This document shows positions 33,746-42,965 of a stretch of 64,000 bases of DNA, piece after piece (the first letter of the stretch is position 1; every line of letters starts with the position of its first letter). A model generated the notes under the pieces. That model was not told where the DNA came from, made no database searches, and worked only from the letters and a program-made list of their open reading frames with translations. A program made the position numbers and the translations under genes. The stretch covers positions 4,675,501 through 4,739,500 of the forward strand of contig NZ_JACMTR010000002.1 of assembly GCF_014267175.1 (NCBI RefSeq), read 5' to 3'. This DNA is from Pseudonocardia sp. C8. GTDB taxonomy: Bacteria; Actinomycetota; Actinomycetes; Mycobacteriales; Pseudonocardiaceae.

Positions 33746-35395
33746 ATGAGCGCCGCAACGGAGCCGATGGCGACCCCGGACGGTGAGGACGCCCCGGGCC
33801 AGCAGCCCGACATCCACACCACCGCGGGCAAGCTCGCCGACCTGTACCAGCGTTTCGACGACGCGATCCACGCCGGTTCGGCGGCGGCCGTCGAGCGCCA
33901 GCACGCGAAGGGCCGGCAGACCGCCCGGGAGCGCATCGAGGCGCTCCTGGACCCCGGGTCCTTCGTCGAGCTGGACGCGCTGACCCGGCACCGCTCGACG
34001 AACTTCGGGATGCAGGAGAAGCGGCCCTTCGGCGACGGCGTCGTCACCGGCACCGGCACCATCGACGGCCGCCCGGTCGCGCTGTTCTCGCAGGACGCGA
34101 CGGTCTTCGGCGGGGCGCTCGGCGAGGTGTACGGCGAGAAGATCGTCAAGGTCATGGACGTGGCCGCCAAGATCGGCTGCCCGGTGATCGGGATCAACGA
34201 CGGCGGCGGCGCCCGGATCCAGGAGGGCGTGGTCGCCCTCGGCCTCTACGGCGAGATCTTCCTGCGCAACGTGCAGAGCTCCGGGGTGGTCCCGCAGATC
34301 TCGCTGATCATGGGCCCGTGCGCGGGCGGCGCCGTCTACTCGCCCGCGATCACCGACTTCACGGTGATGGTCGACGAGACGAGCCACATGTTCATCACCG
34401 GTCCGGACGTCATCAAGACGGTCACCGGTGAGGACGTCGACATGGAGGAGCTCGGCGGCGGCCGGGCGCACAACTCGAAGTCGGGCGTGGCGCACTACCT
34501 GGCCGGCGACGAGTCGGACGCGCTCGACTACGTCAAGCAGCTGCTGAGCTTCCTGCCGTCGAACAACCTGTCCGAGCCGCCGGCGTTCCCGCCCTCGGAG
34601 CCGGTGGCCGGCTCGATCACCGACGGCATCACCGACACCGACCGCGAGCTCGACACGATCATCCCGGACTCGCCGAACACCCCGTACGACATCCGCGAGG
34701 TCATCAACCGGGTGGTCGACGACGAGGACTTCCTCGAGGTCCAGGAGCTGTGGGCGCCGAACATCGTGATCGGCTACGCCCGGGTCGAGGGCCGCAGCGT
34801 CGGCATCGTCGCGAACCAGCCGACCCAGTTTGCCGGCTGCCTCGACATCGACGCCTCGGAGAAGGCCGCCCGGTTCGTGCGGACCTGCGACGCGTTCAAC
34901 ATCCCGGTGCTGACCTTCGTCGACGTCCCCGGGTTCCTGCCCGGCACCGACCAGGAGTGGAACGGCATCATCCGCCGCGGCGCGAAGCTGATCTACGCCT
35001 ACGCCGAGGCCACCGTCCCGAAGGTCACCGTGATCACCCGGAAGGCCTACGGCGGCGCGTACGACGTCATGGGGTCCAAGCACCTGGGCGCCGACGTGAA
35101 CATCGCCTGGCCGACCGCGCAGATCGCGGTCACCGGCGCGCAGGGCGCGGTGTCGATCCTCTACCGCAAGGAGCTGAAGGGCCTCGAGGGTGACGAGCTC
35201 GCGGCCCGGCGCGCCGAGCTGCAGCAGGAGTACGAGGACACCCTCTGCAACCCCTACATCGCCGCCGACCGGGGCTACATCGACGCGGTGGTGCCGCCGT
35301 CGCACACCCGCGGCTACGTCGGCCGGGCGCTGCGGATGCTGGCCACCAAGCGGGAGCAGGGCCCCACCCGCAAGCACGGGAACATCCCGCTGTGA
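33746..35395 (+). CDS. accD5: Acyl-CoA carboxylase carboxyltransferase (beta) subunit
   Basis: A 549-aa carboxyltransferase, close in length to mycobacterial AccD5 (propionyl-CoA and long-chain acyl-CoA carboxylation). It has the two crotonase-like halves: [23 protein letters not shown] and [16 protein letters not shown] in the N half, and [25 protein letters not shown] with [14 protein letters not shown] in the C half, where the oxyanion glycines lie. It works with the biotinylated alpha subunit (48882-50663) and the epsilon subunit that overlaps its stop. Malonyl- and methylmalonyl-CoA production for lipids and wall components is the likely job. Confidence 0.96.
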   Translation: MSAATEPMATPDGEDAPGQQPDIHTTAGKLADLYQRFDDAIHAGSAAAVERQHAKGRQTARERIEALLDPGSFVELDALTRHRSTNFGMQEKRPFGDGVVTGTGTIDGRPVALFSQDATVFGGALGEVYGEKIVKVMDVAAKIGCPVIGINDGGGARIQEGVVALGLYGEIFLRNVQSSGVVPQISLIMGPCAGGAVYSPAITDFTVMVDETSHMFITGPDVIKTVTGEDVDMEELGGGRAHNSKSGVAHYLAGDESDALDYVKQLLSFLPSNNLSEPPAFPPSEPVAGSITDGITDTDRELDTIIPDSPNTPYDIREVINRVVDDEDFLEVQELWAPNIVIGYARVEGRSVGIVANQPTQFAGCLDIDASEKAARFVRTCDAFNIPVLTFVDVPGFLPGTDQEWNGIIRRGAKLIYAYAEATVPKVTVITRKAYGGAYDVMGSKHLGADVNIAWPTAQIAVTGAQGAVSILYRKELKGLEGDELAARRAELQQEYEDTLCNPYIAADRGYIDAVVPPSHTRGYVGRALRMLATKREQGPTRKHGNIPL

Positions 35396-35640
35396 CGGCC
35401 GCCGACGAGAAACGGGCCACCCCGGAGCAGCGGCGGGCGCTGTTCCGGGTCGTGCGGGGCACCCCGGACGACCACGAGCTCGCCGCGCTCACCGTCGCCG
35501 TCGCGGCGATGGCGAGCGCCGGGAGTGACGAGCCGGCCCCGCCGGCGGAGCCGGACCTGTGGTCGCACCCGGCGGCCCAGCTCCGGGCCTCGCTGCACGC
35601 CGGCCCCGGTGCCTGGCGGGCCTCCGGCCTGCCGCGCTGA
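35392..35640 (+). CDS. accE: Acyl-CoA carboxylase epsilon subunit
   Basis: An 82-aa protein starting at GTG overlapping the accD5 stop (GTGA). It has the small family motif [23 protein letters not shown] and a [10 protein letters not shown]...[12 protein letters not shown] end, the core by which epsilon subunits hold alpha and beta together in the actinobacterial complex. After it, the mycobacterial order would continue with maf; here about 8.4 kb of other genes intervene. Confidence 0.93.
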   Translation: MTAADEKRATPEQRRALFRVVRGTPDDHELAALTVAVAAMASAGSDEPAPPAEPDLWSHPAAQLRASLHAGPGAWRASGLPR

Positions 35641-35683
35641 CCCCGCCCTCAGCCCTCAGCCCCCGGTCCTCGGTCGCGGGCAG

Positions 35684-36211
35684 TCAGTCCTCGGTCGCGG
35701 TGCCGGCCCCGCCCGTCGCGGGCCCGGTGCCGTGGCTGTGGCCGTGACCGTGTCCATGGCCGTGGCTGTGCCCGTGGCCGTGCCCATGGCCGTGGCCGTG
35801 TCCGTGGCCGTGCTTCGCCGCGACGCCCGCACCCGGCATCGGCGCGGTGCCACCCAGCTGGATGTCACCGGCCCGCAGCGGCGCGTCGTGGTACTTGCCC
35901 TCGTGCGCCAGGATCGGCCGCTGGTCCCCGGCGATCTCCGGGTACTTCTCCTCCAGCCGGCGTCGCCGCTCCCAGGTCCGGCGCATCGAGTCGATGTACT
36001 CGGCGTTGCCGTCGTAGACACCGCGCCAGGTCTGGGGCATCTCGTCCTTCGACAGGCCGGGGCTGGCCTGACCGCCGAGCGCGAACCCGGCCGGGACCTT
36101 GCTGGTCGCCCCGTCCCCGCACACCGGGCACGGCGGGGTGTGGGGGTCCGCCATCGAGGCGAGGTGTTCGAAACGGGCTCCGCACCCGCACCGGAAGACG
36201 TAGATCGGCAT
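35684..36211 (-). CDS. FmdB-type zinc-ribbon protein with long histidine-rich tail
   Basis: A 175-aa protein. Residues 1-45 are an FmdB regulatory zinc ribbon (MPIYVFRCGCGARFEHL, then CPVCG). The middle is a helical WRGVYDGNAEYIDSMRRTW segment, and the end (about 134-161) is an almost pure His-Gly run with two serines, carrying about 13 histidines. Such tails store or deliver Ni, Zn or Fe. It lies downstream of, and in the same direction as, two metal-dependent enzymes (lactonase and iron-type alcohol dehydrogenase). FmdB homologues are otherwise found beside formamidase/amidase genes. A metallochaperone for the neighbours is my inference. Confidence 0.8.
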   Translation of the reverse strand: MPIYVFRCGCGARFEHLASMADPHTPPCPVCGDGATSKVPAGFALGGQASPGLSKDEMPQTWRGVYDGNAEYIDSMRRTWERRRRLEEKYPEIAGDQRPILAHEGKYHDAPLRAGDIQLGGTAPMPGAGVAAKHGHGHGHGHGHGHGHSHGHGHGHGHSHGTGPATGGAGTATED

Positions 36212-36235
36212 CGCGCTGCTCTCGATCGGGGCGGC

Positions 36236-36272
36236 CGGCGGCCCGGGGGCCCGGGGGCCCGGGGGCCCGCCG
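36236..36272 (-). repeat. GC-only tandem repeat between transhydrogenase and fmdB-like genes
   Basis: An 8-bp unit GCCCGGGG is repeated about three times (36241-36265) and flanked by GGCGGCC / GGCCGCC-type arms. It folds into a very stable self-complementary structure in the 71-bp intercistronic gap, and could lower or uncouple expression of the downstream His-rich protein. Confidence 0.6.
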
Positions 36273-36282
36273 GCCGCGGCGG

Positions 36283-37578
36283 TCACCAGTTCTGCACGGA
36301 CTTCGTGAGGATGTCGGCGATGTCGTCCTCGGTCGGCATCCGCGGGCACGTGGCCAGCAGCCGCTGCTGCTTCATCGTCCCGGGGACGAGATCCGGCACG
36401 TCGGCCTCGGTGTAGCCGACGCCGCCGATCCCGTTGGGGATGCCGATGTCGCGCATCAACCGGGTCAGGACCCCCGGCAGCTGCTCGCGCGGGTCGTTCA
36501 TCCGATCCGCCCGCGGGTCCAGCAGCTCCGCGGCCCGCAGGTGCCGCTCCGGTGCGGACTCGAACGAGAACCGGAAGGCCTCCGGCGCCGTCAGCGACAC
36601 GGACTCCCCGTGCGGGACCATCGGCTCGTCCACCCGGTAACCCTGCGGCCGGTAGTCCTTGACCATCCCGGCGATCGGGTACGCGTTGGCGTGCGGGATG
36701 TGCACCCCGGAGTTGCCGAAGCCCATGCCCGCGAACGTCGCGGCCATCATCATGTCCGAGCGGGCCTCGACGTCCTCGGCGCCGCGCTCGACCGCGGTGC
36801 GGAAGGACCTGGCGAGCAGCGCCATCGCCTTCTCGCACCACAGGTCCGACACCGGGTTGGAGCCACAGTAGGTGACCCGCTCCTCGGGCCTGCGGCGGTC
36901 GAAGGTCGTGTAGTAGCGCGCCGTGTAGCTCTCCACCGCGTGGCAGGTGATGTCCATCCCGGACGCCGCGGTGACCTGCGGCGGCAGCGTCATCGTCAGC
37001 AGCGGGTCGATGACGGCCAGGGTCGGGCGCAACCGCCAGTGGCTGATCCCGGTCTTGACCCGCATCGAGAGGATGTCCAGCACGCACATCGCCGTCGACT
37101 CGGAACCGGTGCCCGCCGTCGTCGGGACGGCGATCAGCGGCTTGAGCTGTCCCGGGGGCACCTTCGCGCCGCCGATCGGCTTGTTGATGTAGTCCATCAG
37201 CTCGCCGGGGTGGCTGGTGAGCAGGTTGATCGCCTTGGCGGTGTCGATGGCCGAGCCGCCGCCGATCGCGACGAAGCCGTCCCACGGGCCCTGGGCGCGG
37301 GCGTACTCGGTCGCCTTGTTCATCGAGTCGTCGGTCGGCTCGACGTGCACGTCGTCGAAGATCTCGGACTCGATGCCGTAGCGGGACAGGTTGTCGGCCA
37401 CGCGCTGCGGTGCGCCCAGCGCGTTCACGCCGCGGTCGGTGACGATCAGGACCCGCGACACGCCGTAGGCCGACAGGTCGAAGCCGACCTCGTCGATCGC
37501 GCCGGCGCCGAACTTCAGCGGGGGCGCACCCCAGGTGAAGATCGTCTCCTCGGTGAGCTCGGGAACCGCGGACGTCAT
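36283..37578 (-). CDS. Iron-type alcohol dehydrogenase, hydroxyacid-oxoacid transhydrogenase-like
   Basis: A 431-aa group III alcohol dehydrogenase. The nucleotide loop GGGSAIDTAK begins at residue 106. Metal ligands are expected at D209 and H213 (GMDITCHAVES), H296 in GVHIPHANAY and the histidine of VPHGES. The segment RYYTTFDRRRPEERVTYCGSNP is typical of ADHFE1-type enzymes, which oxidise 4-hydroxybutyrate to succinic semialdehyde with 2-oxoglutarate as acceptor. The ATG overlaps the lactonase stop (ATGA). Together they would turn gamma-butyrolactone into succinic semialdehyde. Exact substrate not shown by sequence. Confidence 0.85.
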   Translation of the reverse strand: MTSAVPELTEETIFTWGAPPLKFGAGAIDEVGFDLSAYGVSRVLIVTDRGVNALGAPQRVADNLSRYGIESEIFDDVHVEPTDDSMNKATEYARAQGPWDGFVAIGGGSAIDTAKAINLLTSHPGELMDYINKPIGGAKVPPGQLKPLIAVPTTAGTGSESTAMCVLDILSMRVKTGISHWRLRPTLAVIDPLLTMTLPPQVTAASGMDITCHAVESYTARYYTTFDRRRPEERVTYCGSNPVSDLWCEKAMALLARSFRTAVERGAEDVEARSDMMMAATFAGMGFGNSGVHIPHANAYPIAGMVKDYRPQGYRVDEPMVPHGESVSLTAPEAFRFSFESAPERHLRAAELLDPRADRMNDPREQLPGVLTRLMRDIGIPNGIGGVGYTEADVPDLVPGTMKQQRLLATCPRMPTEDDIADILTKSVQNW

Positions 37579-38390
37579 CAGGTGTACGACCCCTCAGGTG
37601 CCTTGCGCAGCTGGTGGATCTGCTCGGCGTCGTGGCCGAACACCATCGTCGCGTCCGTCTGCTCCTGGATGCCGCGCAGCTTCTCCACCGAGGAGAACCA
37701 GTCCTCCAGGTTGTTGACGATCGCGGCGGGCGCCGGGGGCGGGCCGTAGCTCTCCCCCATGTAGACCGCGTCCGAGGTGAAGATCATCGTTCCGGTGTCG
37801 GGCAGGTCGACGCGCATCGACATGCAGCCGGGGGTGTGCCCCGGGGTCTGGATCATGCTCACGCCGGGGAGCAGCTCGACGTCGCCGGAGACGATCTCCC
37901 AGTCGATGCCCTCGTAGTCGGCCTTGAGGTGGGCGCCGTTGAACGGGCCCTCGAAGCCCAGCGCGAACTCCTTCTCCTTGTCCGAGCAGATCATCTTCGC
38001 GTTCGTGTTCGCGAACATCTGCGCGTTGCCGGCATGGTCGAAGTGCAGGTGCGACAGGACCACGTAGTCGATCTCGTCGAGCCCGACGCCCATCTTGTGC
38101 AGCTGCTCGTCGAGGTACTCGTCGTCGGCGACGGCGTCGTAGGGGAAGAACTCCTGCAGGCCGGTCGGTGCCCACCGGGTCTCCCAGTCCGACGGGCAGC
38201 TGGTGTCCCACAGCAGCTTGCCCTCGTCCGTCTCGACCAGGACGCAGTGCGTCGGGACCTCGACCCAGTCGACCGGTGCGTCCTTCTCCGACCGTGGCTT
38301 GATGCTGACACCGGGCTTGAGGAGCAGGAACGGGAGGTTGGCGTGCATCGCCCCGCAGGGGATGACGCTGAGCTTGTTCGCCGTGGCCAT
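37578..38390 (-). CDS. Metallo-beta-lactamase-fold lactonase (AHL/gamma-butyrolactonase family)
   Basis: A 270-aa hydrolase of the N-acyl homoserine lactonase family. The dinuclear metal motif HLHFDH is at residues 114-119 and TPGHTPGC at about 192; the bridging aspartate (TSDAVYM) and a late histidine (FGHDAEQ) are also present. Family members open homoserine lactones or gamma-butyrolactone (AttM/BlcC). It starts at ATG and overlaps the transhydrogenase gene by 4 bp. A GAF/PucR regulator is divergent. Catabolic butyrolactone use or quorum quenching are both possible; the paired dehydrogenase favours catabolism. Confidence 0.88.
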   Translation of the reverse strand: MATANKLSVIPCGAMHANLPFLLLKPGVSIKPRSEKDAPVDWVEVPTHCVLVETDEGKLLWDTSCPSDWETRWAPTGLQEFFPYDAVADDEYLDEQLHKMGVGLDEIDYVVLSHLHFDHAGNAQMFANTNAKMICSDKEKEFALGFEGPFNGAHLKADYEGIDWEIVSGDVELLPGVSMIQTPGHTPGCMSMRVDLPDTGTMIFTSDAVYMGESYGPPPAPAAIVNNLEDWFSSVEKLRGIQEQTDATMVFGHDAEQIHQLRKAPEGSYT

Positions 38391-38526
38391 GGGGAGTCCC
38401 TTCGTCGTCGGAGGGTCTGGCGGCTCGTTTCGGAGACAGTCTCGGGAAGGTACGACCGGCCGTCCATGGCCGTGTGCGCCTGATTTGATCTCAGAACATG
38501 GCGCGGAGACACATAAGGTCGGTCGC
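38391..38526. promoter_or_regulatory. Divergent control region of lactonase operon and regulator
   Basis: The 136-bp gap contains the palindrome GAGAC-A-GTCTC (38433-38443), about 43 bp upstream of the lactonase start. A TTGATC (38483-38488) and CATAAG (38513-38518) lie upstream of the regulator ATG, which may be leaderless. The regulator is the obvious candidate to bind the palindrome. Seen: symmetry and spacing. Inferred: function. Confidence 0.45.
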
Positions 38527-40305
38527 ATGAAACCGGCTCCGCCGTTCCCCGAGCCGAGCCAGGACGAGCTCCTGCGCGCGATCGGGGAGACCGCGCTCGA
38601 TCTCGCCAACGTGGGCGACCGGGAGGTGATGCTCGGTGCGATCCTGCGCCGCACCCGCCAGCTGCTCGCCGCGGACATGGCCTACTTCAGCCTCAACGAC
38701 CTGCACTCCGGCACGACCTACATCCAGCTGACCGACGGCGTGCGCACCCCCGAGTACCGGGCGATCCGGATGCCGTTCGGCACCGGCATCCTCGGGCGGG
38801 CGGCCGCCGGCGCGGAGACCGTCGCGACCGCGGACTACCTCGCCGACCGGTCGCTGAACCACCTGTCCGGCATCGACGTGATCGTCCGCGGCGAGGGCGT
38901 CCGGGCGATCGCGGGCGCCCCGATGCGCCTCGGCGGCCGGGTCGTCGGGGCCCTGCTGGTCGCCCACCGCGCACCCCGCACGCTCGGGCCGGCGGCCCGC
39001 AGCGCGCTCGAGCACATGGCCGTGCAGGCCGCGGTCGCGCTCGAGCAGACCCGCCGCGGCGAGGAGATCCGGCGGCTGCGCACGACCCGCGACGACGGCT
39101 CCGACCCCGGGGCCCGGCTCCGCCTGGAACACCTGCTGCAGCTCGACGAACGCCTGATGGGGGCCATGGCGGGTTCCACGGCCGAGGCCGCCGGCGTCTT
39201 CGCGGTCCTCGCCGACTCGGTCGGCCACCCGCTGTCGCTGCACGACCCGACCGGTGCGCTGCGGATGGGACGCCGGTTGCTCACGCCGGAGGAGCTGGCC
39301 GGCTGGCGGCTGCGCTCCGCGGTGCGGACCTCCCAGCAGGGCGGCGGCGTCGCGATCGCACACCTGCCCGGCGGCGGGACCTACGCGCTGCTCGCGATCA
39401 CCACGGCCGGGGAGCACCTTGCGACGCTGGTGATGGAGGGCGCCGACGACGACGCGGTCGCCCGCCTCGCCCACGCGTCGGCGTTCGTCACGGTCGCGCT
39501 GCTCGTCGAGCGGGCGCTGGCCGAGGCCGACGAGGCCGCCCAGACCACCCTGGTCGAGGAGATCGTCGACAGCCGCGTCCCGCCCCGGCCGACCCTGGGG
39601 TCCCGGCTGGCGCACTACGGCGTCTCGCCGGACGCACCGGCCACCGTGCTCGTCCTCGACGTGGACCCGGCCTCCGCCGTCTCGGCGGCACGGACGGTCC
39701 GGTCGCTCGACGGCGCGGGCCGCTGGCTGGTGTCGGTGCACGACGGACACGTCTGCGTCATCGCCGGCGGCCGTGCGACCAGGGCCTGCGACGCCGGTCC
39801 CCGCCCCGCCGCTGCGGTCGCGGACGGCCTGGCCGCGGCCGGTGTGACGGCGCTCGTCGGCACCGCGTACAGCCCGACCGGTGGGCCCGCCGACCTGCGC
39901 CGCGCGCACTCCGAGGCCACCGACGTCGCCGCCGCGGCGCGGGCGCTCGGCCGGACCGCCGGGCACGCGGACTACGCGTCCCTCGGCGCGGTCGGCGCGG
40001 TGATCCGGGACCGGACCGGGACGACGGCACGGGAGATCGTGGACCGTCACCTCGGACCGGTCCTCGACTACGACCGGCGCCGGCGCACCCGGTTGGCGGA
40101 CACCCTCTGGCACTGGTTCGCCGCGGGCGAGCTGCTCGTCCCGGCGGCGGAGGCGCTGTCGGTGCACCCGAACACCGTGCGGCAGCGGCTCGAACGGATC
40201 GACGACCTGCTCGGGGACTCGTGGCGCACCCCCGAGGGGCGCTTCCACGTCCATCTCGCCCTGCGCCTGCAGCGGGCGACCGCTCCGCCGGGCCCGCCCG
40301 GGTGA
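38527..40305 (+). CDS. GAF-domain PucR/CdaR-family regulator
   Basis: A 592-aa transcription regulator. Residues about 17-185 form a GAF sensor domain (AILRRTRQLLAADMAYFSLND, GEGVRAIAGAPMRLGGRVVGALLVAHR). A middle region with two further alpha/beta segments follows, and the C-terminus carries the PucR helix-turn-helix (LLVPAAEALSVHPNTVRQRLERIDDLLG). The ATG is chosen at the start of MKPAPPFPEPSQ; a CATAAG upstream suggests a leaderless start. It is divergent from the lactonase operon and probably activates it on sensing a lactone or hydroxyacid. Confidence 0.88.
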   Translation: MKPAPPFPEPSQDELLRAIGETALDLANVGDREVMLGAILRRTRQLLAADMAYFSLNDLHSGTTYIQLTDGVRTPEYRAIRMPFGTGILGRAAAGAETVATADYLADRSLNHLSGIDVIVRGEGVRAIAGAPMRLGGRVVGALLVAHRAPRTLGPAARSALEHMAVQAAVALEQTRRGEEIRRLRTTRDDGSDPGARLRLEHLLQLDERLMGAMAGSTAEAAGVFAVLADSVGHPLSLHDPTGALRMGRRLLTPEELAGWRLRSAVRTSQQGGGVAIAHLPGGGTYALLAITTAGEHLATLVMEGADDDAVARLAHASAFVTVALLVERALAEADEAAQTTLVEEIVDSRVPPRPTLGSRLAHYGVSPDAPATVLVLDVDPASAVSAARTVRSLDGAGRWLVSVHDGHVCVIAGGRATRACDAGPRPAAAVADGLAAAGVTALVGTAYSPTGGPADLRRAHSEATDVAAAARALGRTAGHADYASLGAVGAVIRDRTGTTAREIVDRHLGPVLDYDRRRRTRLADTLWHWFAAGELLVPAAEALSVHPNTVRQRLERIDDLLGDSWRTPEGRFHVHLALRLQRATAPPGPPG

Positions 40306-40587
40306 CCGCCGCCTGCTGCGAATCCACGACGACACCCGGTGTCCGCTCGGTCACCGAGCGCTCCACCGTTCGGCCCGACCGGTACCGGTGACCGGACGCG
40401 CCGACGGGCCGGGAAGTTAGGGCCTTCAGCGCATCCGCTCCGGCCCGGGGTGTGCCAGTCTCGGCCTCGGCCCAGACGACGTCCGGACACGGCCCCGATG
40501 TCCCCGGCTGGGCCCTCGCTCCCCCGCGAGAACGCCCCGCAGGCGGTCACGGGTGTCCCCGACCCGCGCCCGCCGGCCTGGAGACCC
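40306..40587. other. Gap before the conservon
   Basis: 282 bp between the PucR-type regulator and the cvnA start. A longer cvnA frame would begin at ATG 40498 without a ribosome-binding site. I see no hairpin or repeat. It presumably holds the conservon promoter. Confidence 0.4.
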
Positions 40588-42573
40588 ATGCACCTGCCGA
40601 CCCGCCGGGCGATCGCCGGCTACTTCCCACGCGGTTACGCGCTCAGCGACGAGGACTGGGCACGCCGGCACCGCATCGTGCTGGGTGTGCTGATCGGCCA
40701 CATCCCGGCGCTGGTGCTGTTCGCGCTGTTCCTGGGCTGGGGCCTGGAGTCGGCGTTGCTGGCGGCCGGGGGTCCGGCGCTGTGCGCGGTGCTGGCCCGC
40801 GTGCTGTCGGGCCGGCGGCGGCTCGCCTCCGGGCTGGCCACGCTCGGCCTGGTCACGTGCTCGGTGACCCTGGTCGCGCTCACCCACGGCACGATCGAGG
40901 CGCACTTCCACTTCTTCATCATCATCGGGTTCATCGCGCTCTACCAGGACTGGATCCCGTTCCTGCTGAACTTCGCGATCACCGTGCTCAGCCACGGCTT
41001 CGGGTCTGCGCTGCACGGATCGATGGTCTTCAACCACCACGCGGCGCAGATGTCGCCCTGGACCTGGTCGGCGATCCACGGTGTCGCGGTGGCGTTCGCC
41101 TGCACCGCGACGATGGTGTTCTGGCGGATCAGCGAGGAGCAGCAGCAGGAGCGGCAGGCCATCGCCGCCGAGCTCACCGAGATGAACCGCCGCCGGTTCA
41201 CCGCGGACCTGCTGGTCAACCTGGCCCGGCGCAACCAGAGCATGCTCTACCGACAGGCCGACATCATCAACCAGCTGGAGGAGTCCGAGCGCGACCCGGA
41301 CACGCTCGCCGAGCTGTTCGTCCTGGACCACCTGACCACCCGGGTCCGGCGCAACTCGGAGAGCCTGCTCGTGCTGTCCGGCGAGGCCCCGTCGCGGATG
41401 TGGAGCAGGCCGGTCCCGCTGCGCGACGTCGTCCGGGCCGCGATCGCCGAGACCGAGGAGCTCGAGCGGGTCACGTTCACCGTCGACGAGCACACCGCCG
41501 TGCTCGGGCACACGGTCACCGACATCACGCACATGCTCGCCGAGCTGACCGAGAACGCGGTGCGCTTCTCGCCACCGGACTCGACGGTCGTGATCCGGGC
41601 CCGGCCGGACCGCACGACCCCGGGCGGGCACGTGCTGACCGTCGAGGACTGCGGGGTCGGCATGCCCGACGACGACCTGGCGGCGGCGAACGAGCTGCTC
41701 GCGGACCCGCCCGAGGTGGACCTGTCGGTGGCCAACCGCCTGGGCTTCCACGTGGTCGCGCGGCTGGCCGGCCGGCACGGGATCCGGGTCACGCTGGGCC
41801 GCACCCCCGGCTCCGGGATCACCGCGGTGATCGCGATGCCGAACAGCGTGTTCGCGCCCGTGTCCGGGCCGGACGTCGACGCCGACCAGGGCGTGCCCGC
41901 TCCCGAGCCGCCGGTGGCGCGGGCCGCCGCGACGCCCACCGGCCCCGGGACCCGCGTCACCGGGATCGGGCGCTCCCCGGCCGGGGACCACGGCGACCCG
42001 GTCGCCGCCGGGGACCCCATCGCCACAGGCCCGGTCGCGTTCGCCGGCGGCACCGCCGCGTCCACCACCGGCTCGACGGGGTCCATCACGGGGTCCGTCA
42101 CGGGGTCCGTCACGGGCGCGACCGCATCCGGCACCGGGGCGTCCGGCACACCGGCCGGGCCCGCGCCCACCCGGGTCCCCGACTTCGGCCACCCCGGGCC
42201 GGGCTGGACCGGCTGGTGGGACGGGGCACCGCAGGAGCCCGCCGCGCGCCCGTCCCCGGTCCCGCGCCCGCGGCCGCAGGCCGGGAACCCGGCACCGGTC
42301 CCGGCCCAGCGCTCCGCCGAGGCCCCACCGGTGCCCGCGTCGCTGCGCCGCCGGGTCCCGCAGGCCAGCATCGCCCCCGAGCTCCGGGAGCCCGGAGCAG
42401 CCGACGGGTGGGGCGAGTCGTCCGGGTCGCACGCGCTGCCGGCCCTGTCCTCGGACCGGGCGGCCGAGGCGGCGCAGGCGCTGTCCCGGTTCCAGGCCCG
42501 GCGCGACGCGGCCCGCGCCGAGGTGGGACACGACCCGGCCGTCCGGGCCCGCGGGGACGGGATCCGCTCGTGA
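40588..42573 (+). CDS. cvnA: Conservon sensor kinase-like protein (CvnA) with His-rich membrane module
   Basis: A 661-aa membrane protein heading a CvnABCD set. The N-terminus (about 28-178) is a five- or six-helix membrane module with GTIEAHFHFF (101-110), ALYQDW (117-122), LSHG (134-137), ALHG and FNHHA, so about ten histidines lie in or near the membrane. After a helical linker comes LDHLTTRVRRNSESLLVLSG and an HATPase domain (MLAELTENAVRFSPP, EDCGVGMPDDDL, LGFHVVARLAGRHG). The last 200 residues are Pro/Gly/Ala-rich, with a GSVTG repeat. Start at 40588 chosen for its GGAG. Most CvnA proteins instead have a large extracytoplasmic sensor. Confidence 0.85.
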   Translation: MHLPTRRAIAGYFPRGYALSDEDWARRHRIVLGVLIGHIPALVLFALFLGWGLESALLAAGGPALCAVLARVLSGRRRLASGLATLGLVTCSVTLVALTHGTIEAHFHFFIIIGFIALYQDWIPFLLNFAITVLSHGFGSALHGSMVFNHHAAQMSPWTWSAIHGVAVAFACTATMVFWRISEEQQQERQAIAAELTEMNRRRFTADLLVNLARRNQSMLYRQADIINQLEESERDPDTLAELFVLDHLTTRVRRNSESLLVLSGEAPSRMWSRPVPLRDVVRAAIAETEELERVTFTVDEHTAVLGHTVTDITHMLAELTENAVRFSPPDSTVVIRARPDRTTPGGHVLTVEDCGVGMPDDDLAAANELLADPPEVDLSVANRLGFHVVARLAGRHGIRVTLGRTPGSGITAVIAMPNSVFAPVSGPDVDADQGVPAPEPPVARAAATPTGPGTRVTGIGRSPAGDHGDPVAAGDPIATGPVAFAGGTAASTTGSTGSITGSVTGSVTGATASGTGASGTPAGPAPTRVPDFGHPGPGWTGWWDGAPQEPAARPSPVPRPRPQAGNPAPVPAQRSAEAPPVPASLRRRVPQASIAPELREPGAADGWGESSGSHALPALSSDRAAEAAQALSRFQARRDAARAEVGHDPAVRARGDGIRS

Positions 42574-42965
42574 GGCGCGGTCCCGACTGGCTGGTCACCG
42601 ACTTCGCGGCCCGCACCCCGGGCGTGCGGTACGCGCTCGCCGTGTCCGCCGACGGGTTACGGCTCGCCGCGTCCGACGGGCTCGACGACGGCCTCGCCGA
42701 CCGGCTCGCCGCGGCGGCGTCGGGCCTGCTGAGCCTGGCCCGGGGCACCGCGACCCTGCTCTCCGCGGGGTTCCCGACCCAGACGATCGTGGAGATGACC
42801 GACGGCTACCTGTTCCTCGGCCCGGTCGGGCACGGCGCGGTCCTCGCCGTGCACACCGACCGCGACTGCGACATCGGGATGCTCGGCTACGAGATGACGA
42901 TGCTCGCGAGGCAGGTCGGGCACGCACTCGAGCTGGCCCTCCGCACCCCCGGGGCGGCCGGGTGA
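42570..42965 (+). CDS. cvnB: Roadblock/LC7 domain protein (CvnB)
   Basis: A 131-aa single-domain protein starting at GTG overlapping the cvnA stop (GTGA). It has the roadblock pattern GVRYALAVSADGLRLAASDGLD, TATLLSAGFPTQTIVEMTDGYLFLGPVGHGAVLAVHTDRDCDIG and a final amphipathic helix. Roadblock proteins dimerise and modulate small GTPases. Here the partner is the CvnD GTPase three genes on. The gene is hidden in an open frame that continues from further upstream, so its start rests on the overlap and the domain boundary. Confidence 0.9.
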   Translation: MRRGPDWLVTDFAARTPGVRYALAVSADGLRLAASDGLDDGLADRLAAAASGLLSLARGTATLLSAGFPTQTIVEMTDGYLFLGPVGHGAVLAVHTDRDCDIGMLGYEMTMLARQVGHALELALRTPGAAG

